From Microcaldota archaeon (GTDB taxonomy: Archaea > Micrarchaeota > Micrarchaeia > Micrarchaeales > Micrarchaeaceae), in contig JAGWHO010000004.1 of assembly GCA_028866715.1 (NCBI GenBank), positions 21,625 to 85,624 on the forward strand: 64,000 nt of DNA, written 5' to 3'. Below the pieces are notes generated by a model. The model ran no database searches and was not told the origin of the DNA. It worked only from the letters and a program-made list of their open reading frames with translations. Position 1 is the stretch's first letter. Each line of letters opens with the position of its first letter. A program made the translations under genes and the position numbers. Shown in pieces: positions 34,327-44,634 of the stretch.

Positions 34327-35400
34327 ATGGCACTCGTTGGCATGGCAGCTGCAAGCCGTTACGGCTACTCCAACGCCAGGGTCAAGGCTATGGAGTCGAA
34401 GCTTGTTGGAAACGAGTTTGTGAAAGAGATATCAAAAATAAATGAGATAGAGACGATAATTGCGAAGCTCCTCCAAACGGATTACAAGCGCTACATCGAG
34501 GAATTTGGCGGCAAGGACATAAAATCGGAACTGATAGATTTTGCGCTTAGGAAGAGCTTCAACGACAGCACTGAGAAGCTGATAAAGGTCACGCCGAATG
34601 ACCAGAAGGACACGATAATGAGGATAGTGAGCAAGTGGGACGTCTACAACATAAAGCTCGCGCTCTATGCCAAGTCTAATGGCAAGAGCTATGACGACAT
34701 ATCGAAATATGTGATCAGCACGTATCTGGTAAGCCCTGAGATAATGAAAGAGGCAATGGCGGAGGCAAACGTGGACTATATGGTCGGGAAGCTGGTGCTT
34801 AGCACGCCCTATAGGCTGGTGCTCGATGCGGCGCTTGACACTTACAGGAAGACGAACGGCAACATGACAGAGGTTAGCGCTGCCATAGACAAGGCGTTCT
34901 TCGACGACCTCGGAAACACGATATTCAGGCTTGCAAGATCGAGCCATGAGGCTGCGATGGTGGTCAAGCTCGACATAGAGATGAGGAACATGCGCGTGCT
35001 TATAAGGTCGAAAAGGCACAACAGCAGCGCCTCCAGGATAAAAGATCTTTTGATACCTAACGGGATAACCCCGACAGACCAACTCGTCAAGATATACGAG
35101 AACGCGCGAGACATACGAGAACTGGTAGACAGCATAAAGAGCTTCGACCTCAAGAATGTATATGCGCAGTACGAGGCCAGCAAGGACAAGCGAATCCTTC
35201 TCTTTGAGATAGGCATGAGGAACATAATCTTTGAGCGAATGATAGCGCTGCTAAGGCACAGCATGCTATCCCTTGGGACGATAATCGCGTTCTTTTACCT
35301 GAAAGAGATGGAGATATTCACGTTAAGGGTCATAATACAGGGCAAGGCTTACGGCCTGAGCCCAGAAGACATCAATTCAATGATAAAATGGCAGATATGA
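34327..35400 (+). CDS. atpC: A-type ATP synthase subunit C (central stalk adaptor, d-like)
   Basis: A 357-residue helical protein that joins the rotating central shaft to the K ring. It begins YGYSNARVKAMESKL, the typical first helix of the AtpC/d family, and keeps the three-fold helical repeat with segments such as MVVKLDIEMRNMRVLIRSKR. It overlaps subunit F by 13 bp, so the two are translationally coupled. Confidence 0.9.
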   Translation: MALVGMAAASRYGYSNARVKAMESKLVGNEFVKEISKINEIETIIAKLLQTDYKRYIEEFGGKDIKSELIDFALRKSFNDSTEKLIKVTPNDQKDTIMRIVSKWDVYNIKLALYAKSNGKSYDDISKYVISTYLVSPEIMKEAMAEANVDYMVGKLVLSTPYRLVLDAALDTYRKTNGNMTEVSAAIDKAFFDDLGNTIFRLARSSHEAAMVVKLDIEMRNMRVLIRSKRHNSSASRIKDLLIPNGITPTDQLVKIYENARDIRELVDSIKSFDLKNVYAQYEASKDKRILLFEIGMRNIIFERMIALLRHSMLSLGTIIAFFYLKEMEIFTLRVIIQGKAYGLSPEDINSMIKWQI

Positions 35401-35729
35401 GCGAGAGGAGGATTGCGGTCATTGGCGACAAGCTATTAACCGCAGGCATGAGCCTTGCAGGGGTCAAGCATGTCTACAGCGCCAGCAACGGCGAGGATAC
35501 CGAGCGTACAATCAAGGAGGTTGCAACCCTTCCGGAGATAGGCCTGGTTGTGTTGCAGCAGGGGCTCATAGAGCAGATAAAGGACAGAAAGGTGCTGAAC
35601 ATGGTTGACAGCAGCTTGTCGCCTATATTCATAGGCGTGCCTGCATTCAATGAAGAGGAGAAGAGCGTGGATTCTCTAAGAAGACTGATACTGCGCGCAA
35701 TAGGGATAGACATACAGCAGATGAAGTGA
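35388..35729 (+). CDS. atpF: A-type ATP synthase subunit F (central stalk)
   Basis: A 113-residue protein with a small Rossmann-like fold: [20 protein letters not shown], then [14 protein letters not shown], then [15 protein letters not shown]. It binds subunit D on the rotor shaft. The order, length and overlap with subunit C are as expected. Confidence 0.9.
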   Translation: MADMSERRIAVIGDKLLTAGMSLAGVKHVYSASNGEDTERTIKEVATLPEIGLVVLQQGLIEQIKDRKVLNMVDSSLSPIFIGVPAFNEEEKSVDSLRRLILRAIGIDIQQMK

Positions 35730-35733
35730 TATT

Positions 35734-38700
35734 ATGGGAACAATAATCAAGGTCGCCGGCCCGCTCGTCGTCGCAGACGGGATGAGAGGCAGCAAGATGT
35801 ACGACGTTACTAGAGTAGGGTCAGAGGGATTGATAGGCGAGATAATACAGCTCAAGGAAGACACCGCCGTCATCCAGGTCTATGAAGACACGAGCGGGGT
35901 AAGGCCTGGAGAGCCGGTAGAGAGCGAGGGAGTCCAGCTATCGCTTGAGCTCGGGCCAGGAGTGCTTACAAAGATATACGACGGGGTCCAAAGGCCGCTT
36001 GACGTGATAAAGGCGAAGAGCGGGATCTTCATACAGAGAGGGATAAACATACCCTCGCTTGACAGAAAGAAGAAGTGGAAATTCGCGATAGAGAAAGGGG
36101 TGTCAAAAGGAACGCAGGTATCCGAAGGCCACATACTCGGCCATGTACAGGAAACCGAGCTGATAAAGCACTACATAATGGTCCCGAGCGGAGTGAAGGG
36201 CAAGATAAAATCGATAAAGGAAGGAAGCTTTACAGTAGAGGACACGATTGCAGTTGTCGAGACACAGAAAGGCGAGGTCAAGATAACCATGATGCAGAAG
36301 AGGCCAGTAAGGCACGCTGCAAAATATCTTGACAAGATACCGTCAGACACGCCATTGATAACAGGCACTAGAGTAATTGACACATTCTTCCCCGTAGCCA
36401 AGGGAGGAGCCGCCGGCATACCCGGGCCTTTCGGATCAGGGAAGTGCGTCACTGGGGACACTCCGGTCCTTTTAGGGGACGGTTCAGTCTCGAGCATGAG
36501 AGATCTTTACGAGTCTTCATTGTCGAACCTGGCATCAATAACCCAAAATGGTGCAGAGACTCTCGTGAGGCTGAAGAGGCCGATAGAACTTTACTCTATG
36601 GTTTCAGGCAAGATCACAAAAAGCAAATCAGATGTTATATACAGATGCATGAGTGATTACGTCTTGCAGGTCAGAACTAGGACCGGAAGGACAGTAAAAG
36701 TAACTCCTGTCCATAAGCTCTTCAAGATAGCGCTGGACGGCTCGATAGTGGAGACAGAGGCAAAAGAGCTTAAGGTGGGTGACTTCATAGCGTCCGCCAG
36801 GAAGGTAAAAGTCGATAACGCAGAATGCGGGATAACATTTGAAAAGAAATACGATTGGCATTACAAAAAGAAGATTGACATGCCTGTGGCAATGTCTCCT
36901 GAGCTTGCGGAGTTCCTGGGGTTCTTCGTGGCAGAGGGGCATATCAGAGGAGGAAGGACCTTAGTGTTTACAAATTCAGATGAAGCTCTGCTTCTAAGGT
37001 TCAAGAGTCTGGCCAAGGAGATATTCGGGCTGGATGGGAGGATTGAGTACCAAAAAGGCAAGACGCCTAACGTGCTACTGGGCAGCGTTGTGCTTGCTGA
37101 TTTTGTCAGATCGCTGGTTGGGGGCAGCTCGGCTGCAGACAAGGAGTTCCCAGCATCGGTTTTGAGGTCCAACGACAACTGCATAAGGAGCTTCTTGGCT
37201 GCTTATTATCTTGGGGATGGGAGCTACTATGGAGGTCAAGTCGAGTTCTCCACAGCAAGCATGAAGCTGAAGATAGGGTTGTCGTATGCGCTGACCCGCC
37301 TCGGCATCCTGCACTCAATGTCTAAAAAGGCAATAAATGGAACCAGTTATTATAGGATATTCGTAAGAGGCAAGGACCAGCTTGGGCTGCTTCACAGCAA
37401 TATGTCCAGCGGGCTCGCATCTAGCTACGGAAAGATAGACAGCATATCCAGCTATACGCGCTCTGTGGACCATGGCTGGAGCGGAATAGACATCGTGCCG
37501 GTATCTGGCACCACTCTTGCTGCTTTATACGCCGCCTCTTCCGCAGGGTATAAGACGCTGAAAGACAATGGCATTGAGATCCACAATTATATAAGCGGCG
37601 GAGAGGCCATCAGCATGCAAAAGTTCAGAAAATTCGTTTCGGTGCAGGAAGGCCAGAAATCAGATGCGTTGAACAAGGCCATATCCCTCAGCGATTCGCT
37701 TGAGCACATAATATGCGACGAGATAGTTGAGATCAAGAAGGTGGATGGCCCATTGCCGGTGTATGATGTATCGACGCCTGACTTTGGGGCTAATTTTGTG
37801 GGTGGATTTGGCGGGATACTGCTGCATAACACAGTGACTCAGCAGTCGCTTGCGAAGTACGCGGACAGCAGCATAGTGGTGTATGTAGGCTGCGGCGAGA
37901 GGGGAAACGAGATGACAGAGGTTCTCACGGAGTTCCCTGAGCTCAAGGACCCCAACACAGGAAGGCCGCTCATGGAACGAACGGTGTTAATTGCAAACAC
38001 AAGCAACATGCCTGTAGCCGCAAGAGAGGCGAGCATCTACACAGGTATAACGATTGCGGAATATTTCAGAGACATGGGCTACGACGTTGCGCTCATGGCA
38101 GACTCAACATCGAGATGGGCGGAGGCCATGCGTGAGATATCAGCAAGATTGGAAGAGATGCCTGGAGAGGAAGGGTATCCTGCGTATCTGCCGAAGAGGC
38201 TCGCAGAGTTCTATGAGCGGGCCGGAAGAGTCAAGACGCTAAGCAACAAGATAGGGTCTATTACTGTTGTAGGCGCAGTCTCGCCGCCAGGAGGGGACAT
38301 ATCTGAGCCTGTGTCGCAGGGAACGCTCAGGGTAATAAAGACCTTCTGGGCGCTCGACGCGTCGCTCGCAAGCTCAAGGCACTTCCCGTCTATAAACTGG
38401 CTGCAGAGTTATTCTCTTTACCACGCAGCGCTTGAGAAGTGGTATCTGGACAGCATAGGCGAGGATTTCATCAATGCAAGAGACGATGCCATGCGGCTGT
38501 TACAGAGGGAGGCAGAGCTCAAGGACATAGTACAGCTTGTTGGGGCAGATGCTCTTCCAGAGACGGAGAGGCTTACCCTTGAGATCGGCAGAATGATAAG
38601 AGAGGATTTCCTGAGGCAGAACGCCTTCGATGCCATAGATGCGTCGACAAGCATGAAGAAGCAGCTCCTTATGCTGAAGACGATACTGCACTTCAGGAAC

Positions 38701-38871
38701 AAGGCGGCACTCGCGCTTGATGCAGAGGTAACGATAGACAAGATAATAGCCGCAAAGGTCAGGTCCAGGATTGCAAGACTGAAGGAAGCCAAGGAAGACG
38801 CGATAGAAAAAGAGGCAAAGAGCGTGAACGAGGACATCGACAAAGAGATATCCCAGATAATGAAGGAGTGA
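35734..38871 (+). CDS. atpA: A-type ATP synthase catalytic subunit A, interrupted by an intein
   Basis: Catalytic ATP-binding subunit. The 1045-residue precursor contains a 462-residue intein (residues 238-699), so the spliced subunit is 583 residues, the normal size. The insertion falls inside the P-loop, after GPFGSGK and before [10 protein letters not shown], so no functional enzyme can form without splicing. The exteins keep the family features: the bulge domain (residues 110-190), [11 protein letters not shown], the catalytic stretch [18 protein letters not shown], and a helical C-terminal domain. The operon continues with subunit B after 4 bp. Confidence 0.95.
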   Translation: MGTIIKVAGPLVVADGMRGSKMYDVTRVGSEGLIGEIIQLKEDTAVIQVYEDTSGVRPGEPVESEGVQLSLELGPGVLTKIYDGVQRPLDVIKAKSGIFIQRGINIPSLDRKKKWKFAIEKGVSKGTQVSEGHILGHVQETELIKHYIMVPSGVKGKIKSIKEGSFTVEDTIAVVETQKGEVKITMMQKRPVRHAAKYLDKIPSDTPLITGTRVIDTFFPVAKGGAAGIPGPFGSGKCVTGDTPVLLGDGSVSSMRDLYESSLSNLASITQNGAETLVRLKRPIELYSMVSGKITKSKSDVIYRCMSDYVLQVRTRTGRTVKVTPVHKLFKIALDGSIVETEAKELKVGDFIASARKVKVDNAECGITFEKKYDWHYKKKIDMPVAMSPELAEFLGFFVAEGHIRGGRTLVFTNSDEALLLRFKSLAKEIFGLDGRIEYQKGKTPNVLLGSVVLADFVRSLVGGSSAADKEFPASVLRSNDNCIRSFLAAYYLGDGSYYGGQVEFSTASMKLKIGLSYALTRLGILHSMSKKAINGTSYYRIFVRGKDQLGLLHSNMSSGLASSYGKIDSISSYTRSVDHGWSGIDIVPVSGTTLAALYAASSAGYKTLKDNGIEIHNYISGGEAISMQKFRKFVSVQEGQKSDALNKAISLSDSLEHIICDEIVEIKKVDGPLPVYDVSTPDFGANFVGGFGGILLHNTVTQQSLAKYADSSIVVYVGCGERGNEMTEVLTEFPELKDPNTGRPLMERTVLIANTSNMPVAAREASIYTGITIAEYFRDMGYDVALMADSTSRWAEAMREISARLEEMPGEEGYPAYLPKRLAEFYERAGRVKTLSNKIGSITVVGAVSPPGGDISEPVSQGTLRVIKTFWALDASLASSRHFPSINWLQSYSLYHAALEKWYLDSIGEDFINARDDAMRLLQREAELKDIVQLVGADALPETERLTLEIGRMIREDFLRQNAFDAIDASTSMKKQLLMLKTILHFRNKAALALDAEVTIDKIIAAKVRSRIARLKEAKEDAIEKEAKSVNEDIDKEISQIMKE
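36445..37830 (+). mobile_element. Intein with LAGLIDADG homing endonuclease (vma-b site)
   Basis: In-frame intein of 462 residues. Splicing block A starts at Cys ([13 protein letters not shown]), block B is [10 protein letters not shown] with the TxxH motif, block F is [18 protein letters not shown], and block G is ILLHN followed by the +1 residue Thr. Between blocks B and F lie two LAGLIDADG motifs, [13 protein letters not shown] (precursor residues about 390-402) and [12 protein letters not shown] (about 486-497), each keeping an acidic residue. The site, GSGK before Thr, is the archaeal vma-b site known from Thermoplasma and Thermococcales; the yeast VMA1 intein uses a site three residues earlier. 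All visible splicing residues are intact, so it should splice. Confidence 0.96.
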
Positions 38872-38875
38872 TGTT

Positions 38876-40261
38876 ATGGCAATGAATTTCGAGACGGAGT
38901 ACAAGACGATAAGAAGCATAGCAGGCCCGCTCATAGTTGTAGACAAGGTGAGGAACGCTGCCTACAACGAGGTAGTGAAGATAAACATGCCTGACGGTAG
39001 CAGCAAGCTTGGCCAGGTGCTTGAGAGCACAAACAAATACGCGGTAGTCCAGCTCTTCGGGCAGACTACAGGCATAAACGTCAGCGAAACATCTGTCAGC
39101 TTCCTTGGCGACACGTTCAGGGTTGGGGTATCAGATGAGATGCTAGGCAGAGTATTTGACGGCCAGGGAAGGCCAAGAGGCCTCAACGCCGACATTATAA
39201 CAAAAGAGAAAAGAGACATAAACGGCGAACCGCTCAATCCTGTGTCAAGGGCCATGCCAAAAGACTTTATACAAACGGGCATATCCACGATCGACGGGCT
39301 TATAACTCTGGTAAGAGGGCAGAAGCTGCCGATATTCTCAGGCTCCGGGCTCATGCACAACCAGCTCGCTGCGCAGATAACAAGACAGGCAAAGGTAAGG
39401 AACAGCACTGAGAACTTCGCTGTCGTGTTCGCAGGCATTGGGATAACACACGACGATGCCGCATTCTTCATAAAGGACTTCGAGAAGACTGGCGCGCTCA
39501 AGAGGACAGTAGCATTCATGAACCTTGCCGACGATCCGAGCATAGAGAGGATTCTCACGCCAAGGCTTGCACTAACAACAGCAGAGTATCTTGCCTATGA
39601 AAGAGATATGCACGTGCTAGTCATACTCACAGACATGACAAACTACTGCGAAGCACTTAGAGAGCTTGCGAGCGCGCGTGAGGAGGTGCCTGGCAGGAGA
39701 GGATACCCTGGTTACATGTACACAGATCTCGCAAGCATATACGAAAGAGCGGGCATCGTCAGCGGAAAGAAGGGCAGCATAACGCAGCTCAACATACTTA
39801 CAATGCCGAACGACGACGTGACCCACCCGATACCTGACCTGACGGGCTACATAACTGAGGGCCAGATATACCTGAGCAGGGAATTGGCAAACAAGAAGAT
39901 TTATCCTCATGTAGACCCATTGGGCTCGCTGTCAAGGCTTATGAACAACGGTATAGGTTCAGGCAAGACAAGAGAGGACCACAGAGGCGTAGCAGACCAG
40001 CTTTATGGAGCATATGCAAAGGCAAAGGAGGCGAAGAGCCTCAGCTCGATAGTAGGGATGGAGGCCCTGAGCGCCATGGACAGGCAGTACCTCAAGTTTG
40101 GGGACGCATTCGAATCGAGGTTCATATCTCAGGGGTTCTATGAGGACAGAAGCATAGAAGACACGCTCAACATAGGCTGGGAGCTCCTGTCTGAGTTCGA
40201 GAAGGGTGAGCTCACAAGAGTGAAGACGGAGCACATAGAGAAGTACCACAAGAGGAAGTGA
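38876..40261 (+). CDS. atpB: A-type ATP synthase subunit B (non-catalytic)
   Basis: Regulatory subunit that alternates with A in the hexamer. The 461 residues show the family landmarks: [40 protein letters not shown] (where the P-loop is absent), [49 protein letters not shown] split over the usual loop, and [16 protein letters not shown] at the C-terminus. There is no intein here. Confidence 0.95.
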   Translation: MAMNFETEYKTIRSIAGPLIVVDKVRNAAYNEVVKINMPDGSSKLGQVLESTNKYAVVQLFGQTTGINVSETSVSFLGDTFRVGVSDEMLGRVFDGQGRPRGLNADIITKEKRDINGEPLNPVSRAMPKDFIQTGISTIDGLITLVRGQKLPIFSGSGLMHNQLAAQITRQAKVRNSTENFAVVFAGIGITHDDAAFFIKDFEKTGALKRTVAFMNLADDPSIERILTPRLALTTAEYLAYERDMHVLVILTDMTNYCEALRELASAREEVPGRRGYPGYMYTDLASIYERAGIVSGKKGSITQLNILTMPNDDVTHPIPDLTGYITEGQIYLSRELANKKIYPHVDPLGSLSRLMNNGIGSGKTREDHRGVADQLYGAYAKAKEAKSLSSIVGMEALSAMDRQYLKFGDAFESRFISQGFYEDRSIEDTLNIGWELLSEFEKGELTRVKTEHIEKYHKRK

Positions 40262-40262
40262 G

Positions 40263-40892
40263 ATGCCGGTAAACCCTACAAGGATGAACCTTATCAACAC
40301 CAAGAGGAGCATAAAGCTTGCAAGGAAGGGCCATTCTCTGCTGAAGAGGAAGAGAGAGATACTTGTGATGGAGTTCCTCGGGCTGCTCAAGAGCTCGACA
40401 AAGGACAGGTCATATCTGCAGGAGATGCTGCAGAGGGCGTACAAGAACCTGACGATAGCGTCGACGTACGCTGGCGACCTGGAGCTCGAGCAGGCAACCA
40501 ACTACATAAAGGAGCCGAAGCCGATAAGGGTGACGCTCAAGAACATCATGGGTGTGAGGATACCCGAGATAGAGAGGAATGTCGAGAGCATCGACATATT
40601 GGACAGGGGGTACAGCCTTCTCTCGACGAGCTCCTCGATAGATGATGTATATGAATCGTTCAACGACACGATAAACGCAATAGTCGACGTGGCGAAGAGG
40701 GAGCAGGGGCTCAAGAGACTCGTGATAGAGGTAGACAAGGTGAAGAGAAGGGTCAATGCGCTTGAGTACGTCGTCATGCCGAACCTGTCGAAGAGGTCGA
40801 GATACATATCGATGAGGCTCGAGGAGATGGACAGGGACACGTTCTCGGGCCTGAAGCATGTAAAGAAGAGGTTACAGAATAAGGCAGAATAG
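40263..40892 (+). CDS. atpD: A-type ATP synthase subunit D (central shaft)
   Basis: A 209-residue protein forming the long antiparallel coiled-coil shaft inside the A3B3 hexamer. It starts NPTRMNLINTKRSIKLARKG, the conserved N-terminal helix, and ends with the paired helix KVKRRVNALEYVVMPNLSKR. One base separates it from subunit B. It is the last gene of the operon. Confidence 0.94.
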   Translation: MPVNPTRMNLINTKRSIKLARKGHSLLKRKREILVMEFLGLLKSSTKDRSYLQEMLQRAYKNLTIASTYAGDLELEQATNYIKEPKPIRVTLKNIMGVRIPEIERNVESIDILDRGYSLLSTSSSIDDVYESFNDTINAIVDVAKREQGLKRLVIEVDKVKRRVNALEYVVMPNLSKRSRYISMRLEEMDRDTFSGLKHVKKRLQNKAE

Positions 40893-40979
40893 AAAAATTA
40901 CTTTCTAGTTCTAGATTTGTTTATGACGTAATTGGAGCCTAATGGTTCGCCGCCTTGCTCGGGCGATGCCCTTCTTTCC

Positions 40980-41399
40980 TCACTTCTTTTCAGCGGCAAC
41001 GAATATCCAATGCCTGTGGAATTTATCATACATTTGGCCATACATCCCAAATGGCATCTGGTGTAGTTCTTGGAACCTATCCTTTTCCGCGCCAACTGCG
41101 AGCTTGCCAAAGACCGCCTTTACTTCATCATAATTGCCTGTAACAAATATTGCGTACATCTCTCCCAATACTGGTTCATATTGCGGTGCCGCCATCCAGT
41201 CAGTGGCAGATATGTCAATAGCCCCATTTTTTATGTGTGCATTGATAATCCTGTTATGCTTTTCTTCTGGAAACTGGGCTTTCATTGGCGTATCTGCAAG
41301 CTTTGTCAGAGTTAATTCTCCTCCAAGACATTTGTGGTAAAATGCCATAGCCTCGGCACAATTGCCATCAAACAGGAGAAATGGCGTGGTTTGTAACAT
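40980..41399 (-). CDS. VOC superfamily protein, PhnB/glyoxalase-like
   Basis: A 139-residue protein with the beta-alpha-beta-beta-beta repeats of the VOC fold. The N-terminus TTPFLLFDGNCAEAMAFYHK and C-terminus FGMYGQMYDKFHRHWIF match the PhnB-like (3-demethylubiquinone 3-methyltransferase-like) group, in which the last motif is usually WGxxxDxFGxxW. The role is unknown. The gene is AT-richer than the ATP synthase genes and the family is mostly bacterial, so transfer is likely. It opens the accessory block that runs to tRNA-Glu. Confidence 0.78.
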   Translation of the reverse strand: MLQTTPFLLFDGNCAEAMAFYHKCLGGELTLTKLADTPMKAQFPEEKHNRIINAHIKNGAIDISATDWMAAPQYEPVLGEMYAIFVTGNYDEVKAVFGKLAVGAEKDRFQELHQMPFGMYGQMYDKFHRHWIFVAAEKK

Positions 41400-41429
41400 A
41401 TTTTCACCTCTTTAAACATAAAATTCAAA

Positions 41430-41891
41430 TTATTTAAATTCTCTTAGTAGGAGATGTGCCTCACGCACATATTGTGCTTCGGAGAACAGTCTTTTCATGC
41501 TTGTGCTAAATGGCCATATAGTGGTCATTATGTGGAGATCCTTCTTCCAGGCTATGCGCTTTGTCTCTTTGAGCAGCGCCTTCCCCACACCTATGCCCCT
41601 GTATCTCTTACTAACGTATATCTCGTCAAGGTATATTATTTTCTTGAACGTGAAGAAGTTACTGAATTTGCTCACTGAAAGATGCGCATATCCGACAACT
41701 TTGCCGTCCGCCTCTGCCACAATGAATATCTGATTTCTTTTCCTCATTTCTTTGCGCGCATTCACATTGTCCAGATATCTCTTGCTTACGTATCTGCTCT
41801 TGGCTGCGTGGATCCTCCAAAGGTCATGCATCATTCTAGATACGGTTGCCTTGTCCCTGTCCTCCATTGGCCTTATCAGGATTTGCGCCAT
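41430..41891 (-). CDS. GNAT-family N-acetyltransferase
   Basis: A 153-residue acetyltransferase with the acetyl-CoA-binding loop VSKRYRGIGVGKALLKE (R/Q-x-x-G-x-G/A) after the strand IYLDEIYV. The substrate is unknown. It is followed on the same strand, after a gap of only 2 bp upstream, by the NDP-sugar transferase gene, so the two may be expressed together. Confidence 0.83.
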   Translation of the reverse strand: MAQILIRPMEDRDKATVSRMMHDLWRIHAAKSRYVSKRYLDNVNARKEMRKRNQIFIVAEADGKVVGYAHLSVSKFSNFFTFKKIIYLDEIYVSKRYRGIGVGKALLKETKRIAWKKDLHIMTTIWPFSTSMKRLFSEAQYVREAHLLLREFK

Positions 41892-41893
41892 GC

Positions 41894-42649
41894 CTAGCCC
41901 TGCTTGTGCGCTGCACTGTACTCGTCAAATACCTGTCTGTATATTTCCAGCGTGCCGATGTCGTGCCACTTTCCACTGTAAACGTGGCCTTCGACCTCAG
42001 TATTTGTAATGAGCCATTCTATGAAATGGCCAATTGCATCGGGGTTCTTTCCGTTGCCAAGATATTCGTTGAACTTTCCTAGCATCTCCTTCGGTATCAC
42101 GTAGATACCTGTGCTTATCAGCGTGCTTTTCGGTTCAGGCGGCTTCTCTGCGAAGGCGGTTATTTTAGTTCCGTTTATCTCGACAACGCCGAGTTTCTTG
42201 GCCAGATCTTTTGATTTGATATCATAAAGCCCAACGACAGGCCTCTTCGTTCTTTCGAAGTGCGATATTATGTCTTTTATGCTGAAGTCAAATAGGTTAT
42301 CGCCTGCAATAACGATTATATCGTCCTTTATTCCTGCTTTCTCTATAGCATGTGAAATGCCCTTGACTTGACCGAACTTTTCGTTGTTGTGCATTGTCTT
42401 CTCTACAACGAATTTTATCCTGGCGCCGTTCCCATCCAGCCTGTGCTTAGACCAGTACTCAAAATGGTTGATGAACTTGCTGTTAGCCGTTATTACAACA
42501 TCCTTTATACCAGACGCGATGACGTCATCTAGTATGTATTCTATTATCGGCTTGCCGCCGACCCCGATTGGGAGCAGCGGCTTAGGGATGAAGTAGGTTA
42601 TCGGCTCAAGCCTCGTGGCGAAGCCTCCGCACATAAGAATTGCATGCAT
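41894..42649 (-). CDS. NDP-sugar pyrophosphorylase (glucose-1-phosphate nucleotidyltransferase family)
   Basis: Makes an NDP-sugar from NTP and sugar-1-phosphate. The signature GGFATRLEPITYFIPKPLLP is at residues 8-27, and conserved later segments are VIAGDNLFDFSI, ITAFAEKPPEPKS and STGIYVIP. The 251-residue length lacks the beta-helix C-domain of GlmU types, so it is nearer RmlA or GalU-like enzymes. It probably supplies sugars for surface glycans. A TATA-like ATTATAATC (minus strand, 42676-42684) puts the transcript start just upstream of the ATG. Confidence 0.86.
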   Translation of the reverse strand: MHAILMCGGFATRLEPITYFIPKPLLPIGVGGKPIIEYILDDVIASGIKDVVITANSKFINHFEYWSKHRLDGNGARIKFVVEKTMHNNEKFGQVKGISHAIEKAGIKDDIIVIAGDNLFDFSIKDIISHFERTKRPVVGLYDIKSKDLAKKLGVVEINGTKITAFAEKPPEPKSTLISTGIYVIPKEMLGKFNEYLGNGKNPDAIGHFIEWLITNTEVEGHVYSGKWHDIGTLEIYRQVFDEYSAAHKQG

Positions 42650-42732
42650 TTTCTCAGCTAAAGTGGTTTGATAGATTATAATCCGAATAAGTGTATTTAA
42701 ACTTAATGTAGCTGCATACTCCTTAGATTCGG

Positions 42733-43602
42733 CTAGCGCAGTTTCATCTTGAGGATCTTGAAGTTCTCGTACACATTTAATATCTTCCTGTTCTCCTCTT
42801 CCTCCTTGAATAATGCATCGACAGACGCGAGATGATAGAATAAATCGCCCATGTTGTGGACCTCTACATCAAATCCAAGCTGCTCCATGAATCTTATAGC
42901 TGCCTCGGTGCTCTCGAAGCGGAATGCGTCTAAGTCCCTACCTGTATTCTCCTGTCTTCTTTTCTGTACAGCTGCAAAATCCGTAATCTTTTGGAATTCG
43001 TTTAACATCTCATTTGAGTTCAGGTCCGGTGTTATGTATATGCCGCCACGTGCCTCAAGTACTTTCTTAACGTTGCCCGCGACCTTTGCCCTATACTCGG
43101 GAGGGTAATATGAGAACAGGCCTTCGTGGGTAACGGCTACAGGCCCCTTCCTAAGGGTGCCGATAATGTCTTCGATGCCCTCTCCCGTTATGGCATTCAG
43201 CTTTGAAAAAACAGGCCTGCGCCTACCCTTCATGAGCGCATCGGCAATGCCGCTCATCTGACTGAGCGCAAGTGTGTCATAGTCAGTATGTATGAAGTGC
43301 CACTGCGGATTGTTTATTCCTCTTGGGGTCCTTCCGGCCGCAAATTCGACCACCTGAGTTATGCCGTTTGCCTTTATCAGAGCGTCAGCTGACTTATAAC
43401 GCGCCTCAAAATACGGGATCATCGGCTTTATCAGGTCTAGGCCTTCAGGGTAATTTCTCTTTACTATGCTTTCTGCGCCAAGCATCTCCGAGATCTTTCC
43501 GGCATTTGGTATGTCGGTGAACGATCTAAAATAGACTATGTCGTAGCTCGTATCCTGTACGCCCTTCGAAGGCTTCTCTAAGTCGCTGGTCTTCGTGGAC
43601 AT
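42733..43602 (-). CDS. LCMT/PPM1-like SAM-dependent O-methyltransferase
   Basis: A protein of about 289 residues. Motif I is VVEFAAGRTPRG, the second-strand acidic residue is in FIHTDYDTLA, and the family motif THEGLFSYYPPEY corresponds to the EGxxxYL motif of leucine carboxyl methyltransferase-like proteins (COG3315). These methylate carboxyl groups or polyketide-like substrates; here the substrate is unknown. The start is moved from an ATG at 43632 to the ATG at 43602 because a TATA-like TATATATATT occupies 43638-43647, only 6 bp before the former. Confidence 0.68.
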   Translation of the reverse strand: MSTKTSDLEKPSKGVQDTSYDIVYFRSFTDIPNAGKISEMLGAESIVKRNYPEGLDLIKPMIPYFEARYKSADALIKANGITQVVEFAAGRTPRGINNPQWHFIHTDYDTLALSQMSGIADALMKGRRRPVFSKLNAITGEGIEDIIGTLRKGPVAVTHEGLFSYYPPEYRAKVAGNVKKVLEARGGIYITPDLNSNEMLNEFQKITDFAAVQKRRQENTGRDLDAFRFESTEAAIRFMEQLGFDVEVHNMGDLFYHLASVDALFKEEEENRKILNVYENFKILKMKLR

Positions 43603-43631
43603 GCTCTCTGCCGCATTCGAGATTAAGTCCA

Positions 43632-43649
43632 TTCAAATATATATAGATT
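43632..43649 (-). repeat. 18-bp direct repeat, copy 1, containing a TATA box
   Basis: TTCAAATATATATAGATT (plus-strand reading) is identical to a copy at 44635-44652. Read on the minus strand it includes the TATA-like core for the O-methyltransferase gene. Confidence 0.7.
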
Positions 43650-43657
43650 CCAGAGGC

Positions 43658-44044
43658 TCAGGGCTTTAGGAGCATGACGTGCTGCGGCTCTATCCTGAGG
43701 ATGACCCTGTCGCCGTGCTGCCTGTAGTTCATGCCTATGTACTTCTGGGCCAGCTTGTCGATGTGTTCCTCTGCGCCCTTCTCAGTTATCTCTATTGCCT
43801 TTCCACGTATGAACAGCGCATCGTACGGGTCTTCCATGCTGAAGACGCTGATTGCAATCCTCGGGTCCCTTATCAGGTTCCTTGTCTTGATCCTGTCTCT
43901 TGTTGTGTTTATTAGGACAATGTCGCCATCATGGTCGATCCATGTGGTGGTTATGTGCGGCGAGCCGTTCTTCATTATTGTGGCGATATTAGCAAAATTC
44001 TTTCCTTCTATGAGCGTCTTTGCCTTATTAGGTAAATTCATCAT
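43658..44044 (-). CDS. PPOX-class flavin/F420-dependent oxidoreductase-like protein
   Basis: A 128-residue split-barrel protein. FANIATIMKNGSPHITTTW, then VLINTTRDRIKTRNLIRDPR and ISVFSMEDPYDALFIRG are typical of the pyridoxamine-phosphate-oxidase-like family of Rv1155 type, which binds F420 or FMN. The reaction is unknown. It lies between the methyltransferase and the pentapeptide-repeat gene on the same strand, 8 bp after the latter. Confidence 0.83.
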   Translation of the reverse strand: MMNLPNKAKTLIEGKNFANIATIMKNGSPHITTTWIDHDGDIVLINTTRDRIKTRNLIRDPRIAISVFSMEDPYDALFIRGKAIEITEKGAEEHIDKLAQKYIGMNYRQHGDRVILRIEPQHVMLLKP

Positions 44045-44052
44045 CTATGCCC

Positions 44053-44610
44053 CTAAAGCTTATGTCTTTTGCCTTCTGCTAAGACTTCAAAAGGTTCGCC
44101 ATGTTCAAATGTACGTATATAAGGCCCAGTTGGTATCTTCATCTTTCCTTTTAGAGGCATTTTGGCAACCTCGTATTTATCTAAGATCTGCCTTTTTTGA
44201 TCTTTTGTGACTACTGTGTTGCAGAAAAGCGCTTTATTGAAATCGCAGTCCATTAAGTCTACGGCTCCGCGTATATCAGCCCCACATAACCTTGCATCTA
44301 TCAGCTTTGCATCAGTCAGGATTACCTTCTGTGCGTCAGAAAATGCCATTCCTATACCGTTTGCCACGGATTCGGTAAGATCGGCTTTCCTGAGATTTGC
44401 ACTCTGGAAGCTTGCACCGTTAAGCCTTGCGCCTCTTAGTACAGTGTTGAATAAGCATACACCGAAGAGATTTGCACCTCTAAGGTTGATTCCGGTAAGG
44501 TTGAGATTGCAGATCTCGGTCTTAGGTTCAAGCTTTACTCCTTGAAAATCAGTTTTATCTTTTCTCCACTGAGCAAGAAATGTCTCGCCGTCCATCTGCT
44601 TTTTAGTCAT
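44053..44610 (-). CDS. Pentapeptide-repeat protein
   Basis: A 185-residue protein whose centre (about residues 35-120) is a right-handed beta-helix of A(D/N)LxX repeats: LNLTGINLRGANLFG, LRGARLNGASFQSANLRKADL and later TDAKLIDARLCGADIRGA. Some members mimic DNA and protect gyrase, but most have no known role. A TATA-like TATATATA at 44641-44648 lies about 35 nt before the ATG, within a repeat shared with the promoter at 43.64 kb. Confidence 0.85.
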   Translation of the reverse strand: MTKKQMDGETFLAQWRKDKTDFQGVKLEPKTEICNLNLTGINLRGANLFGVCLFNTVLRGARLNGASFQSANLRKADLTESVANGIGMAFSDAQKVILTDAKLIDARLCGADIRGAVDLMDCDFNKALFCNTVVTKDQKRQILDKYEVAKMPLKGKMKIPTGPYIRTFEHGEPFEVLAEGKRHKL

Positions 44611-44634
44611 AGAACCACAATCACAATGGCATTT

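Noticed and set aside
36445..37830. Reading the insert in atpA as a disrupting transposon or a separate gene
   Set aside because: The frame stays open across both junctions and carries complete intein splicing blocks.
40898..41110. 70-codon open frame on the minus strand after the ATP synthase operon
   Set aside because: It overlaps the better-supported PhnB-like gene in another frame and has no recognisable pattern.
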